Source: Costus lasius (taxonomy: Eukaryota > Streptophyta > Magnoliopsida > Zingiberales > Costaceae). From it: a stretch of DNA of 64,000 nt. Below, in pieces: positions 1 to 11,949 of this stretch. How positions within the stretch are numbered: the stretch's first letter is position 1; each line of letters opens with the position of its first letter. A program made the translations under genes and the position numbers. The DNA lies in NCBI GenBank assembly GCA_027563935.2, contig CM050450.1, positions 33,405,439-33,469,438 of the forward strand, in the 5' to 3' direction. The notes beneath the pieces are model-generated. The model saw only the letters and a list, made by a program, of their open reading frames with translations, had not been told where the DNA came from and did not search any database.

Positions 1-2
1 CA

Positions 3-1946
3 AAGACACTATATGAGTTATGGTATGGGAAACAGCCGAGCTTGACATTTATCAAAATCTGGGGTTGCGAGGCTTATGTCAAAAAGCTCGCCTCTGGGAA
101 ACTGGAGAGCAGATCGAGGTGGCGAATATTTGTTGCTCGAACGGCTATTTTTCTTGAGAAGGAATTTCTTCTGCAAGAGGCCAGTGGGAGAGAAATAAAG
201 CTGGATGAAAATCCAGAAGAGGGACAAAGTAGTCAAGCTCAGTTGGATGAGGCTGAGCAAATAGAACAGGTTAATGTTTAACCTGAGGCTCAGATATCAC
301 GGGAACCGCGTAGATCGGGAAGGATTCGTCGTCAGCCTGAGCGCTATGACGGAATCTACATCATTAATGATGAACCCCTTACTTATGCGGATGCGGTCAG
401 TGGACCGGAATCAGCAAGTTGGCTTGAAGCTATGCGAGCCGAGATGGACTCCATGTCAGATAACCAAGTCTGGGATTTGGTTAATCCGCCTCCGGGAGTA
501 ATCCCTATAGGCTGTAAGTGGATCTTCAAAAGGAAGACAGACATGGATGGTAACGTAGTTACCTATAAGGGCAGGCTAGTTGCGAAAGGTTTCAAACAAA
601 TCTACGGGATAGATTATGATGAAACTTTCTCTCCTGTAGCCATGTTCAAATCCATTCGGATTATTCTTGCGATAGCAGCATATTATGATTATGAGATCTG
701 GCAAATGGATGTGAAGACCGCTTTCCTTAATGGAAAACTAGAAGAGGATGTGTATATGACACAGCCTGAAGGTTTCATCAATCCATCAGAACGTCATAAA
801 ATATGCAAATTAAAGAAGTCCATTTATGGACTTAAACAAGCATCAAGAAGCTGGAATATTCGTTTTGATGAATCAGTCTGTGAATTTGGTTTCATCAAAA
901 ATGAAGATGACCCGTGTGTGTATAAAAGGTTTAGTGGGAGCGTGATTACTTTCTTAGTCCTCTACGTCGATGATATCTTAATCATTGGAAACGATATTCC
1001 TGAACTGCATGCAGTCAAAGCATGGTTAAGAAAATGTTTCCAGATGAAAGATTTAGGAGAAGCAGCCTATGTACTAGGTGTGAAGATCTATAGAGATAGA
1101 TCTAATAGGCTTCTCGGGCTGTGCCAGAGTACTTACATCGATAAGGTCCTGGAGAGATTTCATTTAGAAAATTCTAAAAGAGGATATCTTCCAGTCAGAC
1201 ATGGTCTGAATCTTTCAAAGAGCCAGTGTCCTCAAACACAGTCTGAGAAAGATGAGATGGACAATATGCCTTATGCTTCGGCTATTGGGTCCATCATGTA
1301 TGCGATGTTGTGTACTCGCCCAGACGTCGCTTACGGGTTAAGCGTGACCAGTCGGTTCCAAAGTAATCCAGGGAAGGCACACTGGATTGCAGTCAAGAAC
1401 ATTTTGAAATATCTTCGAAGAACCAAAGATATGTTCTTGATTTATGGAGGTCAGGAAGAACTCAGTATTGAAGGATATACTGACGCTTCGTTCCAATCTG
1501 ACCAAGATGATTTCCGATCGCAATCAGGCTACGTTTTTAGCTTGAATGGAGGAGCAGTGGTGTGGAAGAGTTTCAAACAATCAATTGTTGCTGATTCCAC
1601 AACAGAAGCCGAGTATGTTGCAGCCTCAGAAGCATCAAAGGAGGCAGTGTGGATTCGTAAGTTCATTCAAGAACTTGGTGTTGTTCCTTCGAGTGCAGAT
1701 CCACTGGTTATCTTCTGTGATAACACTGGAGCGATTGCACAAGCAAAGGAACCACGGTCACACCAGAAGTCCAAGCACATACAGAGAAGGTTTCATTTGA
1801 TCCGTGAGATCATAGATCGAGGAGAGATCAAGATCTGCAAGGTACATACAGATGACAATCTAGCTGACCCGCTTACAAAGCCTCTGGCGCAGCAGAAGCA
1901 TGAAAAGCACTGTAATAATATGGGTTTGAGATTTCTCAACCATTAG
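3..1946 (+). pseudogene. Copia pol: end of integrase, reverse transcriptase, RNase H
   Basis: One frame runs from the window start to the stop at 1946 and encodes the end of integrase, RT and RNase H. RT shows the catalytic YVDD box (LYVDDILIIGND, near 960-995). RNase H shows the GYTDASFQ and STTEAEYVAASEA blocks, ending about 20 bp before the LTR. Damage is light: one in-frame TAA at 279-281, between integrase and RT, and an apparent loss of roughly 25 residues near 110-125 where integrase should read through a GYP-type block. The 504 codons from 432 to 1946 are open. The protein would copy element RNA into cDNA in cytoplasmic virus-like particles. Few lesions suggest a fairly young insertion, consistent with its nesting inside another element. 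Confidence 0.9.
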
Positions 1947-1966
1947 TTTAAGTGCAAGTGGGAGAT

Positions 1967-3599
1967 TGTTGGGGTATGCCCTTAAGGCTAATGTTTGAGG
2001 CCTTGGGCTGTTATCAGTATCATGTATAAACTATGTATATGTTTATAAAGGCAATTGTTGTTATTCAGATTGTTACATTATCTGCTGCTGTATGTATACT
2101 TCTGAATAATGTCTCATTGGTGTTTCAGCTTGGCTGACATGCAGTATTGTCCTTAGTCGAGATATCTTGGTGAACATGAGACAGCCTTGATATGATTGAG
2201 ACTAATATGTGTTCTAATCTTATAGGATGCTTCGAGCATGGAATAAGATTTAGACGCATAGGTGCATTGGATGTACTGGACTGACCCTACTTAGGATATT
2301 CAATTGTTTGTCACAATGTGAATAAATCCTTATAAGAAAGCAAGTGGTATACTCCCTCTGACTTGAGATCACTTGTGTTTCTAAATGATGATTGGCATTG
2401 TTTTGAGGTAGTTCAATATCATTTGAAAGATAATGGTTAAGGATTATCTTGGATGGTGGGCATGACTCATGATAGGACACTGGTGATAGATATAGGATTG
2501 CCTCTCCTAGTTGGAGTGTGATGTTCTAAAGGGCCCCCTGGATGAGATGGTTGAGAAAGTGTATGGCCATACCCAGATGACTATGTTCATCTGATCTAAC
2601 CATTCTCATCATGTTGGAATTACAGGCTTGACAGGCTTGTCCAATGAGAACGTCCAGTGGCAAAGGGAACATGTATGCCGAGTGAATTGGATTCACACTT
2701 GTGCTATGGTTTGGGTGTAGTCTTGGAAGACTCTTTCCTTCATATCGGGAGACAGTGATATGTTGCTAGATACCCCTCTCTGATCGTGATAACGTAAGTT
2801 ATCGTTACCGACATTGAAGGAAACCCTTAGGGTCGCACAATTTGATGATATGGCTTACTTGTGTCAGATCGTGTGGACTGAATTGTTCTGGTTCAGTTTA
2901 AAGGAATTTAAACTCTGATTGGAAGTGAGATCTGGTCTGATCATGTTTGATTGATTAGGGCTTGAGATCGGTAAGCTTCAATCGAGAGAATTGATGCTTG
3001 ATCATAGAGATCAAGAGGGTCGAGAGATGTGTGGTTAGATCTTGAACCATTTGGTTTAAAGAGATCAAGACCATGGTGGGTTCGATTTGGTCTTTGAACC
3101 AAATAGAATTGAACTGGTTCACTTGGTGAACGCATGGTTCAATTTGAGAGAGGAGTTATCGATGGCTTCAAGTGGAGTTAAACATGGGGTTATGGACTTA
3201 CTATTTTTGGAAGCCGTTTTCTTTGAGAAAACGCCCCCACGTTCGAACGCCTATCTCTCTCTCGCCCCCCCCCCTCTCCTCTCGTGTGGATGATCTTCAC
3301 GACAAGAGGAAGTTCGGCCAGCAAAAGGGAGAAAGACATCTCCTCAAACACGATCTAGGACTCCTTGGATCTTTGCTAGCACAAGGAATACAAGGAAGAA
3401 GTCATCATCTTCTTGTGTGCGATTTCCTTTGGAGAAGAGCCGCTCGCCCTTTCTTCTTCCAAGTCGCCACTCGATCAATGGCAATGGTAACGCATTTTTA
3501 TGGTTGCTCATATTATCTTGCCTCTCGATCCTATCAAACCTAGTTTTTTGCCTATGCAAGATCTCCTAGATGCGCATGTGAACTAGGGTTTGACCTTCA
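1967..3599 (+). repeat. 3' LTR of the Angela-type element
   Basis: It starts TGTTGGGGTATGCCC directly after a purine-rich tract and ends TTCA at 3599, where homology to the gypsy LTR at 7583 begins. The length is about 1.63 kb. It shares phrases with the copia LTRs at 27726 and 58710, such as the 'ttagggtcgcaca' type block near 2827. A C-tract lies at 3265-3276. The end is inferred from the junction rather than from a second LTR copy. Confidence 0.75.
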
Positions 3600-4519
3600 A
3601 TTGAACGGGTTTAAATCAATTTCAACATAGCCGACAGTTTATTTCAAAATAAACCGAACCCAAAACTTAAATAAAAACTCGAACCGGCCGCCGCTGCGCC
3701 GCCCGACATCCGCCGTGCAAGGCTGCCGGACTTTCGTCCGCAGCTTACTTCGGCGAGCTCCCGAGGGCGCGTTGAAGGGCCATTCGCTGCCAAACTTCGC
3801 CAGCACACTTCTGACGACGAGGCGAGGATCCACGACCAGCTACGGTGAGGTTTCGACGCATGGTCGAACCACCCGAAGCAGCAGAAAGTATCGACGGTGG
3901 CGCCACCGCCGTCGACACCCAAACCCTAGCCAAAACCCAAACGGAACTTCACCAAAGCAGCAGGAAAGAAGGAATACCTCACTGAGACAATGTATCGAAG
4001 CCCAGAATAGAAAACGCGAGTCGATAGAGATGCTGGAAGACTGAAACAGGAGGCGGCGCCGCTCGAACTCCGACGACGAGTTTGAGCGCGATTTCTCCTT
4101 CCTGGTGGCGCTCCGAGGGGTGAAGATGTTCAAGGGTTCAAGTCCCATCAACGAGAGCAGAAGCCCCATTATATAGAGGCAAAACGCATTCTAAACGGCG
4201 AGAACGCGGCGGCGACCAAATCGCCGCAAAGATCGGGGAAGACGACGAGTTCGCTCGTCCCCCTAATTTAATTCAAAATCTGAATAAATAAAAACTGCAG
4301 CGTTTTAATAACAAAATGTGAATTAGCCCGATGGTTTGGCGGCGTCGATTGTTTACGCGTGACGCGGGTTCGAGTCCCCGCGAGCGCAAAAATCAAATTT
4401 TATAAAACTCGAATTTTAAACCTTTTAAAAATTCCAAAAAAAAACTAGAAAAATCATAAAAATCCAAAATAAAATTTTTGAATTTCCAAAATTAAATTTA
4501 TAAAATTAAGGTTATAACA
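3600..4519 (-). repeat. 3' LTR of the gag-only gypsy element, truncated by Angela insertion
   Basis: It aligns over its whole visible length with 7583-8506 with few differences. It ends ...ggttataaca at 4519, immediately next to the complement of the polypurine tract. The remaining roughly 1.4 kb lies beyond the Angela element, outside the window. Confidence 0.88.
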
Positions 4520-4535
4520 TTATCCACCCCTTAAA
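4520..4535 (-). other. Polypurine tract of the gag-only gypsy element
   Basis: On the minus strand this reads TTAAGGGGTGGATAA and abuts the LTR start TGTTATAACC. It follows a stretch resembling the 'gaggaccaaattcttttaaggg' end of Tekay-type gypsy elements, as I recall that family. It primes plus-strand cDNA synthesis. Confidence 0.8.
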
Positions 4536-4602
4536 AGAATTTGGTCCTCCAAATTCAGAGTACACAAAAATAATAGCATAACTATAACTATGAAAACAAA
4601 AA

Positions 4603-5952
4603 TTACACCAAGTCCGGAGTTTCCTCCTGAGTTTCCTGTTGAGTCTGCTGAGTCACTGCATAAACTCTTGCTGGAGCTGTAGATTGCTGCTGAAATCCTC
4701 TCTGTGGCATCTGATTAATCTGACCAGTTCTCTCCTGATAAGTCCTAGGTCTAGAGCTCTGTTGGTAACTTTGTTGATGGCTCTGCTGATAACTTTGCTG
4801 TGGGGGTTGAAATCCTCTTCGTGGGCAATCTACCTTATAATGACCCCAACCTTTGCAATAGTTGCACTGAATCTCATTGGAAGGGCATACATTAGCCAAA
4901 TGTCCTTCTTGATTACACTTAAAGCATTTTCTCACAGACCTTGCTGAATTAAAGCTTGGTGCATATGAAGAATGTACAGGTCTCTGATGGCTATTAAATA
5001 CTGCTCTTGATCTTTTCCCTCTATTATCATAGGTTTCTGTCTCTACTGATCTAGTTGTCTGGCTTACTTTTCTCTTTTCTGCTAATTCTTGTACCTCTTC
5101 AATTTGTTTTTCTTTAGCCACATCTATTAAAGAAGCCTCTATCCTGAATGCTGTATTTACCACTGCCTGAAAACTATCTAAGGGAATAGTATTCATCTGT
5201 TCCTTTATTGTATAGTGTAATCCTTTAATAAAAAGTTGATATTTTCTCCTTTCGGTGGTTACTAACTTTGGAAATAAATCTGACAATCTCTCAAAATCAG
5301 TTACATAAATATTTACTGTCCTTTTCCCTTGTTTTAAATTTAGGAACTCTTGCATTTGGCTATCCTGAAAAGATTCTGGAAAATATTTCTCAAAAAATGC
5401 ATCTCTAAAATCAGTCCAAGAGATAGGGTCATTTCCAAAAGTAACTCTCATTCCAGACCACCATGTCCCAGCTCTATCAGATAAGAAATATGTGGCCAAT
5501 TCTACCTTCTGCTCATCTGGACATCCTAATGCTCTAAAGGTTTGCTCTACTTTTAGTAACCAATCTCTAGCAGCCCAAGGGTCAGTAGTTCCTCCAAAAT
5601 CACGAAATCGATCTTTTCCTAACTGTGAGAATTGCATCAGCATATTAGCTGACCTAACTAGTTGGTTTACTACTGGTTGTGGTACTAACGATGGAGAAGA
5701 AGATTCACCCTCATCCCTTACTGCTACGTGTACTACAGGGGAAGCATGCGGTGCTGCTTCTAAGGTTACTAAGGCTTCATACCCACTTCTTCTTCTTGTA
5801 GGGGCTCTAGGTAGGTTTTGAGGTAACTGTACCTCAGCTTCAGGAGGATTTCTAGCTTCTCCAATGCTGTGGGCACTCACCCTCTGACTTCCACCTCCAC
5901 GGCCTCTACTTCCTTGACTTGGGATTGCTCTGCCTCTAGTTCTTGGTGCCAT
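4603..5952 (-). CDS. gag: Retrotransposon Gag (capsid plus two zinc knuckles)
   Basis: This is an intact 449-codon ORF. The N-terminus is basic and Gly/Arg-rich (MAPRTRGR...). Residues about 125-235 match the retrotrans_gag capsid domain, with W-rich blocks such as DPWAARDWLL and TWWSGM and the FRDAFFEKYFP block. Two CCHC zinc knuckles follow near residues 345-380: CFKCNQEGHLANVC and CNYCKGWGHYKVDC, both with C-X2-C-X4-H-X4-C spacing. The tail is Gln-rich and ends PDLV. In full-length Tekay-like elements the same phrase leads directly into protease, so the ORF appears to stop just at the Gag/protease boundary. Gag packages the RNA into particles. It is the only ORF of this element, and the start is the first ATG about 190 bp after the primer site. 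Confidence 0.93.
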   Translation of the reverse strand: MAPRTRGRAIPSQGSRGRGGGSQRVSAHSIGEARNPPEAEVQLPQNLPRAPTRRRSGYEALVTLEAAPHASPVVHVAVRDEGESSSPSLVPQPVVNQLVRSANMLMQFSQLGKDRFRDFGGTTDPWAARDWLLKVEQTFRALGCPDEQKVELATYFLSDRAGTWWSGMRVTFGNDPISWTDFRDAFFEKYFPESFQDSQMQEFLNLKQGKRTVNIYVTDFERLSDLFPKLVTTERRKYQLFIKGLHYTIKEQMNTIPLDSFQAVVNTAFRIEASLIDVAKEKQIEEVQELAEKRKVSQTTRSVETETYDNRGKRSRAVFNSHQRPVHSSYAPSFNSARSVRKCFKCNQEGHLANVCPSNEIQCNYCKGWGHYKVDCPRRGFQPPQQSYQQSHQQSYQQSSRPRTYQERTGQINQMPQRGFQQQSTAPARVYAVTQQTQQETQEETPDLV

Positions 5953-6139
5953 CCTGTCAACAAAATAATCATGTTATATAATAATTGTTTACCTATTCAT
6001 TTATTTCAACCTTAACCCAAACTCAGTCCCGAGGTTCCTATATCCTTAGGTTTTCTTACTCAACCTATAGCTCTGACCTGTGGGTTATGGGCCCACAGAA
6101 ACTTATACCTCTGAACCTATACCTCTGTATCAACCTATA

Positions 6140-6151
6140 GCTCTGATACCA
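6140..6151 (-). other. Primer binding site (initiator tRNA-Met type)
   Basis: On the minus strand it reads TGGTATCAGAGC, the standard plant tRNA-Met primer site. It lies 7 bp inside the end of the 5' LTR (6159). The phrase 'cctatagctctga' recurs in the 6060-6150 spacer. Confidence 0.9.
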
Positions 6152-8150
6152 TTTAAATTGTCACGCCCCGGCGGGAAGCCGGCTATTTCTAGCTCAGGGT
6201 TCTCCAGGGAGTAACAATATTGATAGGAACCAGAGAACTACAATAATCCAATATTATTTATTTAATAAACAATCCAATCTTAACATCTACAGTTTTATAA
6301 CACAATATCTGAATACAACTATCCAAATTATCAACTGAATAAAATACAAAAGACAACTATCTCAACTCGGGCTGGTATCTGCTATCTACTCTATCCCTCC
6401 CAAAAGCTAACTCTGTACCTGGAAGAGAAACAAAGGGAGTTAGCAAAAATGCTAAGTAGGAATCAACAAACATGGTGAGGGAATCAAATAACAGGAAAAT
6501 ACAATAACTGAAACAACGATATACAAATAATATACGAATGTCGTGCAAATCATCAAGCTGGCCAACATATCTCAATTAAGAGCCGCACTCATTTTCAGAG
6601 TGTTTCCACTGTTGCTCATGCAATGGAACGACTGTCCTAAACAGCCCGGAGTGTTGCGTCCAACACTGACGTCCGTAGTATTGTCCTCAAGACAACTGGC
6701 GGTGCCGTACCGGCATCTCAGATAGTCCGATGCGCATCGGAACTATAACTCAGATAAACAGGCCACTGCAGAATAAATCATCCAGGTCAGCGGTCAAAAT
6801 ATATCACGACTTTATCATCTCAGATTTATAACGGTTCCATATACTTATGTGTCAATATCACAGATACACAATTGTTCAACCAGGCTCATAAGCCAATATA
6901 TCAGATATCTCAAAACAGGTTTGTTAACCATTTATACACAAGCAGAATATGACCAAATAAACAAGATAATTGAGGTCAACAGGAATTCAGAAACAAATCA
7001 AGCAGACGAAGCAATCAGATATCAGTGTCAATTAATTCCATCATATACATCATATATCAAGTCAAAGGATTAAGTAGCAAATCCTATTATTGACACTGTA
7101 AGAAAGGAGTAGGGTAAGATTCCTACCTCAATCGTTGTTATTCTGAATCCTTTTGAAAAGTCAATAATTGATTATCAAACGATGCAAGCCGATTAATGGA
7201 TCAACCACTCTGAAACATGAATTTGTACATGAACTCTATCATTAAACATTCTAATTTGAAAACCAAAACTACTAACATGTAGAACATAACCCTAAACCTA
7301 GAGAACCAGTCTCAGATCATATGAACCGAACCTAAAACCCACTGAACCTGACAGAATTGCACTGAACTGATCAAATTTACCCTGAACCAAGTCAGACCGA
7401 GACTTAGAACTTCAATTACACAAAATATAAACTTCATCTAAGACCACACATACTACCATTGGATAGGCAATTTCATTATCTTTCCAACGGCTATCTGAAC
7501 CGGCCCGGATTCAACCGAATCAGGGTCGAACCGGTCGAAATTCAAGTACTGACCTGAAAATAGAATTGAACCGCTCAATCCAATTGAACCGGTTTAAATC
7601 GATTTCAACATAGCCGACTGTTTATTTCAAAATAAACCGAACCCAAAACTTAAATAAAAACTCGAACCGGCCGCCGCTGCGCCGCCCGACATCCGCCGTG
7701 CAAGGCTGCCGGACTTTCGTCCGCAGCTTACTCCGGCGAGTTCCCGAGGGCGCGTTGAAGGGCCGTTCGCTGCCAAACTTCGCCAGCACACTTCTGACGA
7801 TGAGGCGAGGATCCACGACCAGCTACGGTGAGGTTTCGACGCATGGTCGAACCACCCGAAGCAGCAGAAAGTATCGACGGTGGCGCCGCCGCCGTCGACA
7901 CCCAAACCCTAGCCAAAACCCAAACGGAACTTCACCAAAGTAGCAGGAAAGAAGGAATACCTCACTGAGACAATGTATCGAAGCCCAGAACAGAAAACGC
8001 GTGTCGATAGAGACGCTGGAAGACTGAAACAGGAGGCGGCGCCGCTCGAACTCCGACGACGAGTTTGAGCGCGATTTCTCCTTCCTGGCGGCGCTCCGAG
8101 GGGTGAAGATGTTCAAGGGTTCAAGTCCCATCAACGAGAGCAGAAGCCCC

Positions 8151-8160
8151 ATTATATAGA
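8151..8160 (-). promoter_or_regulatory. Putative LTR TATA box
   Basis: The minus strand reads TCTATATAAT, the best TATA-like sequence in the LTR. It is conserved at 4168-4177 in the other copy, with GC-rich DNA downstream. It is a candidate core promoter for element RNA. Confidence 0.5.
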
Positions 8161-8300
8161 GGCAAAACGCGTTCCAAACGGCGAGAACGCGGCGGCGACC
8201 AAATCGCCGCAAAGATCAGGGAAGACGACGAGTTCGCTCGTCGCCCTAATTTAATTCAAAATCCGAATAAATAAAAACTGCAGCGTTTTAATAACAAAAC

Positions 8301-8372
8301 GCGAATTAGCCCGATGGTTAGGCGGTGTTGATTGTTTACGCGCGACGCGGGTTCGAGCCCCTGCGAGCGCAA
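8301..8372 (+). repeat. tRNA-like segment inside the gypsy LTR (pol III A/B-box look-alike)
   Basis: It has an A-box-like tagcccgatgg (8307-8317) and a B-box ggttcgagccc (8350-8360). The latter lies in a GC-rich arm (gcggg ... cctgc) resembling a T-arm with an 8-nt loop. The same segment occurs at about 4322-4391 with B-box ggttcgagtcc. It could be a SINE head or tRNA relic captured by an ancestral LTR, or chance. No acceptor stem pairs cleanly. Confidence 0.35.
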
Positions 8373-8506
8373 AAATCAAAATTTTATAAAACTCGAATTT
8401 TAAACCTTTTAAAAATTCCAAAAAAAAAAATCTAGAAAAATCATAAAAATCCAAAATTAAATTTCTGAATTTTCAAAATTAAATTTATAAAATTAAGGTT
8501 ATAACA

Positions 8507-10982
8507 TATAAACCTTTAAGTGACCAATGCGTAAGTGAGACACAAAGAAAACTTGTGAAGTGTGGGTGTGGGTGTAGGGTATTATGTAATAAGAATATTG
8601 AAAGAGGCTATGGCAGAATTTTCCGTCATCGAATTCGCTCCTAGACCAGGAAAGAAAGGGGGGGGGGGGGACAGAATTTTCCATCATCGAATTCACTCCT
8701 AGGCCAGGAAGACATTCCTAATTATATCTAGGGCAAAAGACAAAATTCAAAATTGTGGGTCATGTTTTTATTTTTGGACATATTTGTATAATCCATCACT
8801 TCATTTTATAGTATTCTTTCCTTATTAATTATCTTTTATGTACATTCAAATATATTAATATAAATTTTTTGTTTAATATTATATTCATATCTCTATATAA
8901 TTATACTTTATATTGTATTGCCTCCACATACCCTCGGGTCTTAGATTCGCCTCTGACTGTTCCATTGCTTCCATTGATTGGAGCCCACGCAAGATTGTCA
9001 TCTGGTAGGAGCTGAAAATCCTGGGAAGCAAAGATAAATCACTCACGTGTCCAAACCAGCTACAGCTCACTGTAAGCAAGGAAAGAAAGGGGATTCGGCC
9101 CCCTCCCTAAAGGGGGCCCTCAGGTGTTCTCTAACTAAATAGCCGCTCAATCTGCATATTCAAATTTGGTTACCATTGATATCCTGCATTCATGCATGCA
9201 TAAACTCCATTTAAGAGCCATATACTTGAGGAGATCTAGGGCTAAAATCCGTTCTTCATCAAATATTTAAACAGGGATCTAACTTTGACAAGTGACTAGT
9301 TTGTTGAATATCTGAGCTAAGCAAGTAGCATCCCATCTCATGCTCTTTGTTTGGTACCCTCGCCACACCCTACAGGCCTTGGATATATTACTTATAAGGA
9401 TCAACCATTCATAGAATTTTTAGATTTTTTTTTTCCAAAAGTCTCTCAAGGTTTATTTTGAGAACCATTCACTTGATTTATCAATCCCCTTCTAGTTAAC
9501 GTAGGCTCAATTAATAATGGTGTATGTGATCCTTAGACTTAAGGTCACTATATATTCCTATATAATATATTACACACTTTGATACAATCAATCACTCAAA
9601 ACTGGTTGCTCATAAATGTTGTAATTGATTATGTCATGAATCAGAGAGAAACATGAATGATCAATATAGGATTTATCTATATTATGTAACGAGGAGTATT
9701 GGTACTTGGAGCCCTTTAGTCAAGTGTCTATGTTCAATTAATTGGGTATCAATTATATTTGGTACTTGGGAATTAAGAAATATAATAATTGAACTATGCA
9801 AATATTAAATACTGCATAGTTTATGTTCAATCTAAATACTATAGACAAAAAGATTAAACTGCATAGAAATATTATCATATAAATGTTATATTGAATACAT
9901 TGACATTATTGTGACTGAGGTTTTAGCCGCTCACCATTTATGATATTATAATGAGATTTTAATATTACTATTAATGCCAACATGCTAGGTCATATAATTA
10001 GATCAAATTAGAATCTTAAATATGAAAATAATTATAAAATGATATGATGGTGATAGTGATCATCAAGTAGCAATAGGTCTTGATTTCAAACTATAGACAT
10101 GACACTTTTTTTCTTTTACATAATAAAATTAAAGTATTTAATTTGAATTTTCAAAAAAAAAATGAAGTCAAAGTACATAGCATGAAAACATAGGCACATA
10201 TGTGGAGGTGGCATTCAAAATTACAAAGGGTCGATACTTGAAACCCCAATCCTAGGTGCCTCTACTTCAAACATGGGAGCTACCGCTCTTTGGTTTTTTG
10301 AAGATGTTGTCACATATAACACATAATACATGCTACATTGTTTTTATAAAATGGACACCATCATATTTAGGGTGAATGAAAAAAGAAAAATTCATACATG
10401 TGTAGCCTCCTCATGTATCACCCCTGTGTTCTTCTGTGGTGCTTCCTACCTTTTTACATCTCCTTCTAGATGTGAGACGAGGAGAAGAACATGAAGCTAG
10501 CTGCAAAAAGTAGATGACAGATAATTTCAACTAATCATGTGCAGATACCGTATAGGTGTGGAGCACACGTGCTCTTTTTACAAAGATTTGACCTTATAGC
10601 ACTTCAAAATATATGATTTTAAACTATTAATTAGTTCTTCGTTGGTGGAAATAAAATTTTATATTTTTGCTATATTGTATGATGCTTATTCCCAAGAGTA
10701 ACTAGCATGTATGTCTCTAGTAGCGCCTTGCTATAAAATGAGTGATAAAGCAGGTTAATCATGGTCGAAGAGTGGAAAGGTGTGGTGCATTTCTAACTTT
10801 ATGTTTCCTCTCAGGGAAAAGTGCAGGGAAAGAAAAGATTTTGTGAGTTTCTGTTGGTTTCTTGGGCCGATGAAAAAGTTTAGAAGGAAAAGTAGTGGAA
10901 AATTGTTTTTTCTCCCTCTCTAATCCTCCCAAATTGGGCAAAAAAAGGTAGGAAACGATTCATGACATGCTCTGAGCAAGGG
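8507..10982. other. Non-coding stretch with small repeats and a copia LTR relic
   Basis: I see no gene here. A roughly 39-bp direct repeat (8614-8653 and 8672-8710, 'cagaattttcc.tcatcgaattc') flanks a run of 12 G (8659-8670). About 9505-9700 resembles the copia solo LTR at 28085-28250 (the 'gatccttagactt.aggtca' and 'gattatgtcatga' phrases) and is probably a decayed LTR piece. The rest is AT-rich. Confidence 0.45.
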
Positions 10983-11325
10983 AGAAAAATTTTCTAAGCG
11001 GTCGCAGATGCTTAGAATTTTAGGCGGTCGTCCATCATGACTGTTCACCCCTTTGAACCCGAATCTCAAAGTATTCAACGGTAAGTAAAGAAAAAATCCT
11101 CCGTTAACCTTCTGTTGCTAATCACTATTCGCTTAACTCATTTCACAGCACCTTTCTTTCTGGATAAACTCCCATCGCGACCTCTTCGAAGCAGCTCTTC
11201 AGCAAAGCCCTAGCCGGCGATGAGATCACCCAACATCCGGAGCTTACTACCCACTTAGAGTGCCCACTTGGAGGATAAACTCTCTCCCATCGCTGAGCCC
11301 TTTGAAGCACATCGTTGAAAGCCCT
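10983..11325 (+). repeat. Left terminal inverted repeat
   Basis: This is the complement of 11950-12270 with scattered indels. Conserved blocks include the 'aggcggtcgtccatc' terminus and the 'aagcacatcgttgaaagccct' inner edge. Confidence 0.85.
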
Positions 11326-11949
11326 AGCCGGCGCCATCGGATTAGAAAATTTTTAAATGGTCAAAAATTTTCTACTTTTGTTGCAGTTTTGTATTAGAAA
11401 ACATGTTACTTGACCACACCATGGGCGAGGATTCAACCATAAAATCACATATTTCAGACTTTTCCAGGAGTAAGGTACCGCAGACATAAGATGCAAGTCA
11501 AAATCAATAAATACTTAGTTGTAAAAGATAAACTCAGAACTCGGCAATAGTTTCCAGCAGTGCTGAGAAGAGGAACAAATAATCAAAAAATTCCTAATCA
11601 AGCAACATAGCACCACGACATTGTATATTTGTATGAAGCTGGAATATAGCAAAATCCACTATACTAGAAGGTACAGGACTATAAGATGAGCATTGCAAAC
11701 AACACATAGATCCACATAAAGGCAATTCCACAGTCCACAGTCCACAATAAAGACAATACCATTATAGCACAATAAATTTTACCATACAAATGTCTTAAGA
11801 CGACAGTGCATAATTCCACAACACATATCATAGTTTCATAAACATTCCACAAGATGACTATACCATAATTCCGCATTCCACATTCCACAATACCACAATC
11901 CCATAAAATACAAAGTGAATAGACCACAATTCCACAAAATACAAAGTGA

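Larger units (their letters stand above)
1..3599 (+). mobile_element. Angela-type Ty1/copia retrotransposon, 3' part
   Basis: The window opens inside the integrase end of a copia element. It reads through reverse transcriptase and RNase H, then a purine-rich tract (about 1955-1966) and a 3' LTR. The order INT-RT-RNaseH is copia-specific, and the RT/RNaseH wording is closest to the Angela lineage as I know it. The LTR runs straight into sequence homologous to the inside of another LTR at 7583. Thus the element is inserted within the gag-only gypsy LTR, with the right copy of its 5-bp target duplication being ATTGA (3600-3604). The 5' LTR, gag and protease lie outside the window. Confidence 0.9.
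3600..8506 (-). mobile_element. Gag-only Ty3/gypsy retrotransposon (TR-GAG type)
   Basis: Read on the minus strand the order is: 5' LTR (8506 to 6159), tRNA-Met-type primer site (6151 to 6140), one gag ORF (5952 to 4603), polypurine tract (about 4535 to 4520), 3' LTR (4519 leftward, cut by the Angela element at 3600). The internal region is only about 1.64 kb, with no room for protease, RT, RNase H or integrase. This fits the published class of terminal-repeat retrotransposons carrying a GAG domain (TR-GAG). LTR ends read TGT...ACA. The base after the right LTR starts 'tataa' (8507-8511), a candidate target duplication whose partner is outside the window. The intact Gag suggests selection or recent activity with pol supplied in trans. 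Confidence 0.88.
6159..8506 (-). repeat. 5' LTR of the gag-only gypsy element (complete)
   Basis: The LTR is 2,348 bp, with plus-strand ends TGTCACGCCCC... and ...ggttataaca. Bounds are fixed by the primer site on one side and by loss of homology with the other LTR after 4519/8506. The LTR contains no conserved ORF; the short frames around 7620-8210 are GC-rich by-products present in both copies. Confidence 0.88.

Noticed and set aside
3639..4169. GC-rich frames in the gypsy LTR, repeated at 7622-8212
   Set aside because: Present because the two LTRs match; no conserved domain and both strands are open.
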